Made by a program: the position numbers and the translations under genes
Part shown: positions 22,180-33,599 of the stretch, piece by piece
Numbering within the stretch: position 1 is the first letter of the stretch
Layout: every line of letters begins with the position of its first letter
The notes under the pieces: generated by a model
The model's database searches: none
Told to the model about the DNA's origin: nothing
Seen by the model: the letters and a program-made list of their open reading frames with translations, nothing else
Source: Gnetum montanum
Lineage: Eukaryota; Streptophyta; Gnetopsida; Gnetales; Gnetaceae
Direction: 5' to 3'
NCBI GenBank assembly: GCA_015680685.1
Contig: MNCI01027397.1
Location: forward strand, 3,317-67,316
DNA: 64,000 nucleotides

Positions 22180-22817
22180 AATAGTATTTATTTATAATGA
22201 CTACCATGTTGGTAGCATTTAGGTATGTTACAAAACCTTTTTCACAAGTTGTCTTAATTTTTTTCCATTATTTAGCCCTTTTCTACAAGTTCTTTTTGAG
22301 TAAGATCCTCATTTGTCCAAATGCTTTTCTTGTTCTCACTTTGTGGCTTCGATGTCTCCAAACATACACTCTACCTTCTACATCACCAAACTTAACAATT
22401 ACATGTTGGGGCTTTTAACATCGTTCACCTAGAACTCTAAAAATTTTATTAATTTTTAGAGAAATTATATGCATATTATCTATAATTTTTTCAACTTTTT
22501 AAAATAAATTTTTATTTATCTTATCCTTTGTCTCTAGGATACCTACAAACAAAAATAATTTTCTTTTGCGATTTTTTCATCTTGCTCTTTCAAAGCTTTT
22601 GCGATTGGAAATCCCATCTTTATATTTATTCCTTTAAAGTTAGATTTATTTTATTTTCCTCCACCTTGGCTTCAAGTTTTGGTAATTTTAGCAAAATCTA
22701 TTAATTATCCTTTGGATCAACCCTAGTCACCTTTTTCCCCTCAATTTTCTCTTTGAGGGTTGATACCCTTCGAGGAGTTTCTTTATTTTGGTCATGGATT
22801 TCACCTAGTAATGCCAT
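22180..22817 (-). pseudogene. LINE ORF1-like RNA-binding protein remnant
   Basis: Shifting between frames on the minus strand gives MALLGEIHDQNKETPRRV at 22,817, an acidic and basic stretch, then ETKDKINKNLF, KVEKIIDNMHIISLKINKIF, PQHVIVKFGDVEGRVYVWRH and NEDLTQKELVEK. The order (coiled lead, RRM-like strand with PR.VIVKF, then NEDLT) recalls the L1 ORF1p RRM and C-terminal domain, which chaperone LINE RNA. That form is not the usual ORF1 of plant L1 elements, which makes the match less sure. At least two frameshifts and several stops. Confidence 0.4.
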
Positions 22818-22969
22818 TTTGCTAATCATATACTTTTATTGTGCAGACTACAAAAGTAGAGGAGTACTATAGAGAGGAGAAACCAAAAATCAATAAAAAG
22901 GAAAAGCTTAACAATTTTAGGTATGTCTTTTCAAGTTTTCATTCTTATAACCATTTTTGAGAAACATCC

Positions 22970-24405
22970 CGAGGATTGTTGAACTTAAAAGAGGGGGATG
23001 AATGAGTTCCCCAAATCAAAAAAATTCTTCAACACAAAAGCAAACCAAATTTTACTTCACACTTGGAGGGTAGATCTCTTGCATACCTCCAAACTTTCTT
23101 TTTTCAAAAATGTGATTTAGAGGACACCACAACCTTTACAAGATTTGAGTTCCATTACTGAGAATTGAATTTCATTGTTATGAAATCTCTCAACCTCACA
23201 ATGTCCCAACAAGCTCAAAATGTGGTTTGAAGAGCACCACATCCTGTACAAGCTCTAAGCTCCACTCTAGAGTGATTCGATGCCATGAATCCACTCAATC
23301 CCATAAGGTACCAACAAGCTTGTAATATAGTTTTCAGGATCCCACAACCTTTAAAGCTTGAGCTCCACTCTAGAATGTTGTGGCTCTACACCAACACTCA
23401 ATTCCACAGTATCTCGACAAGCTTAAGGATGATGCCTTTTCATAAGAAGAATATCAATCCCACAGGGCAGCAAAAGAGAAAAAAATATTACAAGGAAATG
23501 ATGCAACTAATTTTGCTGATCCTTGTACTTTGAGGTACAACACACTTTGATCTCTTACAACAATATAAAAGATAGTACAATGAGGTACAAGAATAATAGA
23601 TTGATGTATACAATGATTGCTTATTGTTAACACATGATAGTTCATCATGTTTGCATATTTGCCAACAGAATGAAGCCTTCTTATAGCCTATATGTTTTTG
23701 AGGTTACCTCAAAATTCATGTAACATCTGTCTAATGGTCACTAGAGACATCTTTTTCAAGATTGAGATGTCTTTCTACATCATACTTTCATTCGAGAGAG
23801 ATGTCTTCTTTACAAGGGAGACATCTTTGAGGAGACATCTTGATGAGTTCTTGATAGGGGAGATGTCTATTGTTTTTGAGAGATGTATTCTTTTTGTCTT
23901 CTTCAATTCTAGCAAGATGTCTACTATTTTTGAAAGATGTCTACTCTTTAGAGAAGATGTCTCTTCTGTAGGCCCCAAAAATAAAACTATTTGTTTTGAC
24001 GCTGGGAGCCTCCAGATGTCTTCAACCAATTTCCCATAGATCCTATAACCTCATAAATGCATCAAAATGAGCCAAAAACATTTTAAAATATGGAAAAATA
24101 TCCATGGACCATCCTCAACAAGAATAAACACAAATAGATACATTTTGCTTGAATTCTTTGTATTCTTCCATGCTCCCTTGAGTCCTTGTGATCCTAACTT
24201 TGCTTATGAGTCCTTAAGTCCTTTGCCCTTGTTCCTAATTTACTTATGAGGTTCTTGTCCATGCCTATTATGAAGTCCTTGTCCCAATCTTTGTTCTTGC
24301 CATTTTTTCTATGAAGTCTTTGTTCATAATCTTGTCCTATAAACACAACCCAATGCAAAGATCCTTTGTTCTCTAATTTTTTAAATGTTTTGACAAAGGT
24401 AAATA
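22970..24405 (-). repeat. 3' LTR of element E
   Basis: Aligns along its length with 27,286-28,753. It starts CGAGGATTGTTGA (TGAGGATCGTTGA in the other copy). Its right end has lost a few bases (GACAAAGGTAAATA against GACATACCAAAAGGTTAACA). A minus-strand CTATAA box is at 23,681-23,686 and an AGATGTCT array at about 23,740-23,970. Confidence 0.85.
23740..23970. promoter_or_regulatory. AGATGTCT/AGACATCT array in the E LTR
   Basis: About a dozen copies of AGATGTCT or its complement AGACATCT, often extended to GAGACATCT, spaced about 15-40 bases. Many contain TGTCTC or GAGACA, the auxin-response core known from plant promoters. The array lies just upstream of the TATA box in element sense and is repeated in the other E LTR (28,070-28,320), in solo LTR F and in the unrelated gypsy LTRs of W. 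Confidence 0.6.
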
Positions 24406-24407
24406 AT

Positions 24408-24420
24408 CTTCCCCTTTTTG
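24408..24420 (-). promoter_or_regulatory. Polypurine tract of E
   Basis: The minus strand reads CAAAAAGGGGAAGA immediately before the LTR start. Length, composition and position fit the second-strand primer of an LTR retrotransposon. Confidence 0.8.
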
Positions 24421-25979
24421 GTAACGTCCAAAACTTGAGAAAATGGATTAGTATGATCACAATATTATAATATACTAAGCACTTCTCCTTTTTTGACATG
24501 AACAGAAAGGGAATGAAGAAGTCACATTGCTAAGAAGCAAAATTTGTTAGTAAAGATATATCATTTTAGAACAAAAAAATACAGTTTTGGAGAGCCATTG
24601 CATAATGAGCATATCCATTCTCACACCAGACTCTCCTCCTATATGGATAGCACCTAAAAGAATCTATCCAAATAATTGTAAAAATATTTCATAATATAAT
24701 TGTGCATAACATAGAAACATTTTGCAAGAGAACCATATGAAGAATACACATCTCATTAATTTTATAGGGATAATGAAGTAAAACTAGTGTTTATCTAAGG
24801 ATTTTTCCACAACAACAAGAGACATACTTGACCTAAGCTTTTTAAAAGATATTCAAGAGCAAGTAACCTCTCTCTGAACCAATATTCTTTGAACAATACG
24901 AGAGCAATTTCAAGACAAGTGAGTAAAAACATGCATATTCAACTTGTAAGAAATACATCTTCTCATGTTGAAAAAGTTAAAATTGCCTATATATATATAT
25001 ATATCTCATGACTTATCGAAAGAAATCATGAACACCTTTTCTAGTACTAATGAGAGTACTTGAGATTCTTAAGGAGAGTATATCTCAACACATATTTTCA
25101 ATAAGGATCTTAGACACTTAAATTAATACATGCTCAACACACAAAAGATTAGACATACAAGTAATTTCATATAACATCTAAAGTTCAAGATCTTTCATCA
25201 ATAATGATAATCTTTAGATAATATTTTAAAGCTTGATAAATAAATGTCCTCTTTTTCTTTACTAGATGAATATGCTGTTCCTTGCCTATTGTTTAATATA
25301 GGAGCTAGAGATAAGACTCTTAGTACTTATTATATCTTTGAGAGAATTGCTCAAGACTCCCCTTGCATATATGACCCATCTTTTGAAACATCTATTGTAG
25401 AGAGACTAATACCAATTGTTATTCTCCTCTTGAGCCTTTTAGGATCTTCAGGTTGTAAAGAAATGTTAAGATCAAGTATGGAGACAAAGGTATCCCATTA
25501 GTTATATCAAAACAAGTCTAAAACACACCCAATCATGACAAAACATAATGAATTCATCAAAAATATGAACATTACAGATACACAAGGGACTAGATAATAA
25601 CTCCATAAATCTAGAGTGTCATATCAAGATCAAGTTTGAGGCCTCTCATAAAAATAACAAATAGTTCATATGCTTAAGAAATTCATTTTGCAATGTAGCT
25701 TTTCTTAGAAGCTACACGAGTTACATTATAGGTATTAATTTAAATTCTATAAAATAAAAAATTTTTTCCAAAATAAATTAGATAGACATTTCATATCACA
25801 ATACATAAATGTTTAAACAACAATGAATGTTAAAAAAAAAAAATTTAGTCCAAAAATTACATTAAAGGATTTTGAGTCATTTGAACAACTATGATTTATT
25901 AATAGGACATTGTTGTATATTATAGCTTTCATTCAAAAATACTACTGTAGTCAAAAATACCAATGATTATAGTTATACT
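24421..25979 (-). other. Non-coding interior of E
   Basis: No conserved pol motif in any frame. Contains a TA run of about 18 bases at 24,988-25,005. If pol was ever present it has been lost without a trace I can see. Confidence 0.5.
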
Positions 25980-27260
25980 TATTGTTACTTACCTTTCTTG
26001 CTAAAAAGAATTAAGGTGCCTAGAGAGCTAGGGAATTCAAAGTTTCTCTTCTTGCATAGACTTCTTCAATTTCCAAGGGTTGGATTCCTCTCATGAAATT
26101 GTTAGAGATAGGCTTATCATTCTCATGTTCCTTCCTCTTGATTCTCCATTCTTTTTGAACTTCCTTATTCTTTTGATTGTTCAAGTTTTCTTGTGGTCTT
26201 GCATAATTCCTTTTCTTGATACATCTTGGTTAGACCAAGGAGTCTGATGATATGACTAGGTTCTTATGTGATAAAACTTTAAATTGCACTTCCATTATTT
26301 ATGTCCAAACTTATTACAATAATAATATCTAACCCTTCTATTTTAGTAAGAGTGATTAGAATTATTAAACCTTTGAGGAGTCCTTTGATGGATAGGAGCT
26401 TCTTCTGATGTAGTAGCCTTACTCCTTGAGATTCCTTTAGATGGGATGAAGGTTGTGCAAGTTCTTCTTCTTGGGAACAACATTCAAGTCCACTTTCATC
26501 TTGTGGACTTCTTCCTTGTCCAAGAACCATTCAAAGGGACTCTTTCCCTTTAAATAGTCTCTCATTCACAAGCTTTACATTTACAATTTCTTCCTTAGCC
26601 TGCTCATAAGACAAGGGTAGCTTTTCATTCTTAGCCCTTAGGTTCAAGATTTCTTTTGTAAGATTAGAAATTGTTGTATTTAATAAGGAAATTTCTTAAG
26701 CCGTTGTTTTAATTTTCTTGTTCAACTTTGTATAAATATTTTGAAAAGATAAAAGTTCATTACACAATTAATCAAACCTCTCATCTTATTCAGTTCAACA
26801 TCTTAGGTGTTACCGTTATCATCAGGGAGAGCCATATAGACAAGATGTGAATCTTTTGCATTATCCTTGACCTCTTCTTTACTTTTCCCTCCATCATCCC
26901 AACTTGAGTAGAAGTTGATCTTTCTCATTTGCTTATCATTTCTATCCTTTTGCTATAACTTGCCATTACTTGGACATTCAGAGACTACATGGCCTCTTCC
27001 ACCACATACCAAGCATTCTATTTAAGATGAATCAAAATTAGAACTTGAAAAAGTTTTACCTCTTTCCTTACCTTCAAATTGATTGTTTTTTTTTATTGAA
27101 GCCCTTACTCATCTACTTAATCACATTGGTTAGTTTCTGAATCTTAGCCTTAAGGTCTGAGTTCTCTTTCTTGAGATAAAAACATTCATCATTAAGAAGT
27201 TTACTTTTTATTTNTTGATTTCCCCTTATGTGTTTACTCTTAAAGATTGATGTAAAGTGT
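25980..27260 (-). pseudogene. Copia-type Gag of E with two CCHC knuckles
   Basis: Knuckle 1 (27,015-26,974) reads ECLVCGGRGHVVSECP, a full C-X2-C-X4-H-X4-C. It is followed by an acidic stretch and a long K/E/L-rich region that suggests a coiled coil. Knuckle 2 (26,327-26,286) reads YYYCNKFGHK, a stop, then WKC: its first Cys is Tyr (TGT to TAT). This order (knuckle, coiled coil, YCNKFGHK knuckle) is familiar from Ty1-copia Gags of seed plants. After the second knuckle the frame runs through KKRNYARPQEN and stops near 25,990. One N lies at 27,214. The protein would coat and package the element RNA. Confidence 0.7.
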
Positions 27261-27270
27261 AAGAGTATCA

Positions 27271-27283
27271 TGCTCTAATACCA
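27271..27283 (-). promoter_or_regulatory. tRNA-iMet primer site of E
   Basis: The minus strand reads TGGTATTAGAGCA, one change from TGGTATCAGAGC, the complement of the 3' end of plant initiator tRNA-Met used by most copia elements. It begins two bases inside the right LTR. Confidence 0.85.
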
Positions 27284-27285
27284 CT

Positions 27286-28753
27286 TGAGGATCGTTGAGC
27301 TTAGAAGGGAGGGATGAATAAGTTCCCTGAATCAAAAAATTTTTCAACATAAAAGCACACCAAATTGTACGTGGTTCTCCTACTTGGGTACTCCACACTT
27401 AGAGGGTAGCTCGCTTGCACACCTTCAGACTTTGTTTCTTCAAAAATGTGGTTTAGAGAAGACCATAACCTTTACAAGATTTGAGATTTGCTATGAAGAT
27501 TTTTATTGTTGCAAAATATATCAACCTTACGAGGTCCCAACAAGCTCAAAATGTGGTTTGAAGGGCAAAACATCTTGTACAAGCTCTAAGCTATGCTTTA
27601 CAGTGATTCAACACCACAAATCCACTCAACCCCACAAGGTTCCAATAAGCTTAGAATGTGGTTTCTAGGATCCCACAGCCTTTAAATCTTGAGCTCTACT
27701 CCAGAATGTTGTGGTTCTACACCAACACTTAATCTTGCAGGATCCTAACAAGCTTAAGGACGATGCCTTCTTGCATGAGGCACATCAACCCTGCAGGGCA
27801 GTAAAAGAGAAACAAAAATTACAAGGAAAGGATGCAAATAATTTTGCTGATCCTTGTACTTTGAGGTATAACACACTTTGACCACTTACAATAGTAAAAA
27901 ATATAGTACAATGAGGTATAAGAACAATATAATGATGTATATAATAATTGCTTATTGTTGAAACTTGATAGTTTACAATGCTTGTTTATTTCCCAATAGA
28001 ATGAAACCCTCTTATAGCCTAGATGTTTTTGAAATCTCGTTGGAATTTATTCAACAACTATCTAATGGTCACTAGAGATGTCTTCTTCAAGACTAAGATG
28101 TCTTTTGACATCAAACTTTCATTTGGGAGAGACGTATTCTTCACAAGGGAGATGTCTCTGAGGAGACATCTTCTTCACAGGGGAGATGTTTACTATTTCT
28201 AAGAGATGTCTTCTTTTGGTCTTCATCAATTCTAGCAAGATGTCTACTATTTTTGAAAGATGTCTACTCTTTAGGGAAGACATCTCTTTTGTAGGGGAGA
28301 CATCTCTTCTATAGGCCTCAAAAATAAAATTGCTCGTTTTGATGTTGGGAGCCTTTGAATGCCTTCAATCAAGTCCCCATAGATCCTATAACCTCATAAA
28401 CTCATCAAAATGAGCCAAAAACACTTTGAAATATGCTAAGAAATTTAGGAATCATCCTCAACAAAAATCAACATAAATAGGCACATTTTTCTTGAATTAC
28501 TTGTATTCATCCGTGCTTCCTTGAGTCCTTGTGATCTTGCCTTTTCTTGTAAGCACTTGAGTCCTTTGCTCTTGCTTCTAATTTCCTTATCAGGTCTTTG
28601 TCCATGCCTATTATGAAGTCCTTATTCCAATATTCATTCTTGCTATTTCTCTAGGAAGTCTTTGTCCATAATCTTGTCCTGTAAACACAACCTAATGCAA
28701 AAATCCTTTCTTCTCCAATTTTCTTAAGGTTTTGACATACCAAAAGGTTAACA
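27286..28753 (-). repeat. 5' LTR of element E
   Basis: Starts TGAGGATCGTTGA and ends GGTTAACA on the plus strand, so it keeps canonical TG...CA ends. The minus-strand CTATAA box is at about 28,012-28,017. The AGATGTCT array is at 28,070-28,320. Solo LTR F (43,200-45,172) is the same family in the opposite orientation. Confidence 0.87.
28070..28320. promoter_or_regulatory. AGATGTCT/AGACATCT array, 5' LTR of E
   Basis: Same dense motif array as at 23,740-23,970, with shared spacing, for example the repeated GGGAGATGTCT and GGAGACATCT pairs near 28,140-28,190. Lies in U3 of a minus-strand LTR. Confidence 0.6.
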
Positions 28754-28759
28754 CATGCC

Positions 28760-31200
28760 CTTTAGGATAGGAAATTAAACATTCTATGAGAAGATTTAAT
28801 ATTGGTTGGTGAGGGAGGAGGTCCTTGCCTTATTAATAGAGTTGAACATTATTAAAAGAAATTATCTCCATATAGTAATCAATAGCTGCAAACAAATTAT
28901 TAGTAGTTAAAATATCTTGAACATGTTATCCATTATGAAGATTTGGCAAGTAATTACCAATAGATAGAGTTCCTTGATGTTTTTTATTATGAGGTACTAT
29001 TTGGAAACCATCTGAATCAACAATAGATTTTTGTAATGCCTTAGAACAAATATTTGTTTTACTTTAGTTATTAAAGAATTCTTTAAAATTGATTTGACTC
29101 AAACCTTCCTCAAAGGTATATTTTGTTGAAAAAGAGTAAAAGAAAAGTGTAGGCTAATTGTTAAAACATTATCAAAAGAAATTATCATAGGATTTGTAGT
29201 ATTTGTAGAGAAAACCTTAGTAGGAACTACAATATTTAAAGAAAAAATATTATTAGGATTTGTAGTAGCTTGGTGTTAATGTGCTTATATAGTCTTTTTT
29301 CATAGCATAAAAAAGACATGAATCGAATATATGATCCTTTCAATGATCATAGTGACATGAGTTTAGAAGATTGTAATAAACAACCTTCTACAAATAATCA
29401 ATTCCAATGGCATGTAGAAGAATTTTTTACTTAAACAAATCAAGATCCACCTCAATCATATATTGAATTCTATGAAAAATACTAGCTGTAGATAAGGTTT
29501 CAAAATTCTTGATTGGTCAAGTTTTAGAGATAATATCCCTTTTAACTTTTTTAAAAGTCAATGAAAGCTTCAATAATTAATTTTTAGTAAGGAGGAAGGA
29601 TCCAATCCTAATAAAATTTATATTACTTTTCAACATGAATGCTTAAACTTAAAATATGTAAAGGATTTGATATAGAGAGTTAGAGCTTAATATCAATATT
29701 TGTATCAAAGTAAAAAAGTGGTTATTAATCTTATGTAAAGAATCTTTACCATCAAGTGTAACCTTTTTGTTGATAGTAGTTTTAATCTTTGAGTTAATAG
29801 TATTCTTGTCAGATAAGAAAAAATTTATCTTATGAGCTACTTGTCTAGGTTGTTAAATACATTATGCTAGTATTAGTAAAAATATACATAGGAGCTTTTG
29901 TATTCTCTAGATTCTTTATTTTCANAATTATGCTAGTATTAGTAAAAATATACATAGGAGCTTTTGTATTCTCTAGATTCTTTATTTTCATTGGATCATT
30001 TTTATCTTTAACATTAACTTGATTTTTTATATTTTCAACTTCATATTGTTATTTTGAATCTTTAACTTCAACACATTTTTCTTTTCTTTAGAATCTTTTT
30101 TTTGAATAGAAAAGGACAAACATTAAATAAATGTTCTTCATGATGGAAAAAGTTGCAAGAATTAGGAAGATTATAATATGTAATTGGCTAAATGTAAATC
30201 TTTCCTTCTTCTTGTAATAACAATTCTTTTTTACAAAGCATGGGTAGTTAGCTAGTTGGTTAGCTTGCATAACTCTATACTCACAAGTGCTAGGTTCAAA
30301 GCGTAGTACTAACATCCCCTTTGTGCTTACTATGTAATTGCTATTTTGCTAGCCTAGGCCTATGTACTAGGCAAATTTGATCTTTTCCTGAAAAAAAATC
30401 CTTTTTATAATTTAGAAGATTGATTTTAACATAAAAAAATGTATATGAAAACTAAAAGCTATAAAAGTAGACTTCATATGATCGAGAGGATTGATAATTT
30501 TTTGATTATCTTTATAAAAAATTAACAAAAGATTATATAAATCACAACAACATGAAAATTTAGCATATTATTTAGATTGGACTTTAAAATTTGGATCCCA
30601 CTTATAAATGATCAGAATTGCATACTTATGTACAAAAAAGCCCTACATCTATGACATGCTTAACCATCAAAGCAGTGCCTGACTTAATAAGTAGAATAAG
30701 ACTTTGTATGAAGGACTTAGATGTCATGTTTTCTTATCATATCATTTAATTATGAATCAAAACTTTAATCATGAGGTAGAAAACCCTAAATTTGAATGAA
30801 CACATATTGTGATGAAAGATCAAAAATGAATGACTCATATACATCATTAGGAAGAATAAAACTGGTTGTCTTAGTTACATTAAGATCACTAAAAGAAGGC
30901 ATCAAAACGTTTTTCTTGCTAGCTTGTAAATTTCCATTTTAAAAATCAATAAAATTTTTTGCATTGATAAAATAATTAGAAATTTCAATATTGATTAAAG
31001 AAGATATGAGTAATATTGAATCCCCTATAGAAGAATTCTAAAAGAAATTAGATCTACTAGAGAAAAATCAGATTTGTTGAAGAAAATGAAATTCACTAGA
31101 AAAACATTAGAACTACTTAAAATTATGATTAAAGCCTAAAATATCACTTAAATTAGTAACCTCTTAACTGCATGAGCAACCTATTACTAAATTTTTTTTA
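28760..31200 (-). pseudogene. LINE ORF1-like remnant with zinc knuckle
   Basis: On the minus strand there is a W-D-P-N-F element near 30,600, then near 30,165-30,110 LPNSCNFFHHEEHLFNVCPF, a C-X2-C-X4-H-X4-C knuckle whose second Cys is Phe. Next comes a K-rich stretch (about 30,100-29,930) and a block with VDSDGFQIVPHNKKHQG at about 29,000. This order resembles DUF4283 plus zf-CCHC proteins encoded by plant L1 ORF1 and related genes. Many stops. The last part is repeated in reverse orientation at 31,560-32,000. The identification is tentative. Confidence 0.4.
29861..29990. repeat. Identical 64-base duplication around an N
   Basis: Bases 29,861-29,924 and 29,927-29,990 are identical and separated by N plus A. 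Two perfect copies in a highly decayed context, joined by an N, look like overlapping contig ends that were not merged, not a biological repeat. Confidence 0.85.
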
Positions 31201-31559
31201 TTTGACATTTATCCAACTTTTTTATAGTACACTTAATAGTTTAAGAAAGGAATTTGGAAGTGCAATAAAATATTTGCTTGTTTTGTTGTTGTAGCCACAA
31301 TATTCCTTAATTGTACCAACCATCCTTTTGAATAGTCTTTACTAATGGAGCAATCTAAGGAAAACTTATTTTCTTTAACTTTTTCAAAGGATAATCATTG
31401 TCCATTATTTGATACATTATCTATAAGAAACAATAGATATTTTTTTAGATGTTTTTTAGCTATAAATGATGGTTTATGTGGGACTTGATATATTATTAAT
31501 GCGGATCTTGATTCACTTAAGGGAGAAATTCTTCTACATGCTTACAAAATTGATTATGT

Positions 31560-32440
31560 TCTTTGATACTTTGAAAGAAGGAAATGCAAACATGTCAATG
31601 TTAAGGTTTCTTTTACTAAAGAGTCATCAACTAATCCTATCTTTTTCTTGAATGTTGCTTGGCAAAATGTGCCTTTAAGAAAATTTCTAGTTAGTTCAGT
31701 TTTAAAGAATTCTTTAACAACCAAGGGGAAATACATATATATTTCTAAGGACTTATAGAAACCTATTATGAATTTAGATGATTTTCAAGTGGTTCTACAA
31801 AGTAAAAAGTATTGAGAAAATTCATTTGTTAGAGAACACATACTAAATCTTCATAATGCTCAACATTTTCCAGATATTTCATTTACTATTAATCTTTTGC
31901 ACTACATGGGTAGAATATGGAAATATCTTCATATGAGAATGATGGTTCCATTAACAAGGCAAAGGTTTATTCTTCTTTGACAAAAAAATGTATTTGTGTT
32001 TGTTATGATGATTGGTTTACATGGTTTAACTTTTCAGAGCATAACAACCAAATGTTTGAAAGACTTGATTGATTTTATTTTTCTAATTAGTCTTATTTTT
32101 CTGTAATGGAAAGTGAAAGTTCACAAAGATGCAATACTATTTAATCATATTCCTATTTCTCTTAATTTTAAATTTGGTTTAAAATCTTCAGTTCAATGTT
32201 ATGAGCTTTCTTATATGTATGCATCTTTATTTTCTTCTCTATATGGAAAAGATATATTGAGATCTCTCTAGAATATTAAAATGAGGTCCACTATTAATTT
32301 TAGTTAGATCAGTAACTAGAACAAAATTACTAGATATTTTTTTGAAATGATGGTAAATTTGTTTTTCCTTTTCGTTGAAAATTTGCATATGAGAAATTTA
32401 CCAAGAGTGATTTTACTCATAAAAAATTTAATAAAATTTA
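31560..32440 (+). pseudogene. Inverted copy of the LINE ORF1-like C-terminal part
   Basis: The plus strand reads AWQNVPLRKFLVSSVLKNSL, then MNLDDFQVVLQSKKY and REHILNLHNAQ. The minus-strand block at 29,290-28,760 has QQNIPFEEGLSQINFKEFF, VDSDGFQIVPHNKKHQG and NYLPNLHNG at the same spacing. The nucleotide match includes CAAATCTTCATAATG on one side and TAAATCTTCATAATG on the other. The frame continues to about 32,440 with stops. Two head-to-head copies or an inverted duplication would explain it. Confidence 0.4.
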
Positions 32441-32839
32441 GAAAATGCAATTATCACTACATTTCTAAATGGAAAAAATGAAAGATATTTGGTGTAACAA
32501 CCAAAAATGTTGTTGTTTCAAACACCAAGGTCCACGGGCACACAGCCTAACCTCGAACTCAAACGAGGGACTGCTGGAGGCAGAGATGGGGTGCCCTGAT
32601 TGGTCTAGCCAATCGAACAGGGACTTATTAGATGCAATGGGGATGTAGCATGGTTGACCATAGTGCGGATGTAGAATGGTGTTAAGTGTGCAGGTGGTGT
32701 TTGCGGTGTTAATGGTCTTAGTGGGGTCAAGCGTAGTTAAGATTTTTGACGAATTGGACAATGTCAACACATGTAGACTGCCACTCAAGTATAGTTTTAG
32801 GTGCAGCTATGTGGTAAAATAATGTAAGTAAAGTGCAAA

Positions 32840-32846
<7 letters not shown>

Positions 32847-32895
<49 letters not shown>
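32847..32895. repeat. (AG)n microsatellite
   Basis: About 24 uninterrupted AG units. The perfect run in a decayed surrounding means it is young or replicating by slippage. It produces long Ser/Leu frames on the minus strand that are not genes. Confidence 0.95.
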
Positions 32896-32897
<2 letters not shown>

Positions 32898-33599
32898 CAA
32901 AACACCATCCAAAATGGGCTTGAGCGTAGTTAACACCAAAAGGGGTTAGAAGATACATGGTGTATAACAGGTGTAGTGGACAATGTAGTCATAGTCTTAG
33001 AGGTGTCTAGCTATGAAGACTGGTGCTCTGCAAAGGTGTTTGCATCTGCTAGGTTGGCTGCCATAGTGTACTGTTGGCTGCGGTGTTTTGCAGTGGTCTG
33101 CAACTTTGCTAATATGCCTTTGATCTTCTCCCAAGCACTCCTTAGATTTGCTAATGCTAAAAATCATCAAACTCTAAAGTTTGCCAACCCTAAAAACTTT
33201 GAGGATGTGTGTATTTATAGGTATAGGATTAGTGAAAGATGCGGGATGATTGCCATGTGGTAGAGGGGATAGTTGGGACTACTCTCTCACCCAACTATGC
33301 TCTCCATTAGGCCAGTGGTGTCATGCTTTATTGTGCTCTATCAGACTTTGTGAGATTGTGAGATTGTGACTATGCTACCAACCACATGTGTGTGCCGAGG
33401 AGATTGTAGGGCACCTAGAAAATGAAACTTGGAGACTATGCTTCGAGACTAAGCTCTTCACGCTCTTGTGTGGGGTTAAGCATAGGTACAATTTTGGTGC
33501 AAAAAAGGGATACAAAAAGAGAAGCACTTTGCTAACTATGCTTGCCAAAAATGAGTTGGAGCTGAGCCAAGTGGTGTTTTTGTGCTGTAGAGGCCATTA

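Larger units (their letters stand above)
22970..28753 (-). mobile_element. Copia-type Gag-only element E
   Basis: Structurally complete: left LTR 22,970-24,405, polypurine tract, about 2.9 kb interior, iMet primer site and right LTR 27,286-28,753. Flanks are CATCC (22,965-22,969) and CATGC (28,754-28,758), a target duplication with one change. The only coding remnant is a Gag with two CCHC knuckles (27,260-25,980). No protease (D.G.S), integrase or RT motif was found in the remaining 1.5 kb, so it matches what are called TR-GAG elements, which depend on others for enzymes. It could instead be a deletion form of an autonomous copia element. Confidence 0.8.

Noticed and set aside
23775-24029. 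Overlapping frames on both strands in the E LTR
   Set aside because: They arise from the AGATGTCT array in a non-coding U3, are not matched as proteins in the other LTR, and have no domain.
24421-25979. Hidden pol of element E
   Set aside because: No D-S/T-G protease, integrase HHCC/DDE or YVDD-type RT wording in any frame of either strand.
29300-32440. Endogenous pararetrovirus or movement-protein-like coding on the plus strand
   Set aside because: No RT, coat or movement-protein motif could be found; the part near 31,700 instead matches the LINE ORF1-like block on the opposite strand.
32727-32939. Leu/Ser-repeat protein on the minus strand
   Set aside because: Created by the (AG)n microsatellite at 32,847-32,895.
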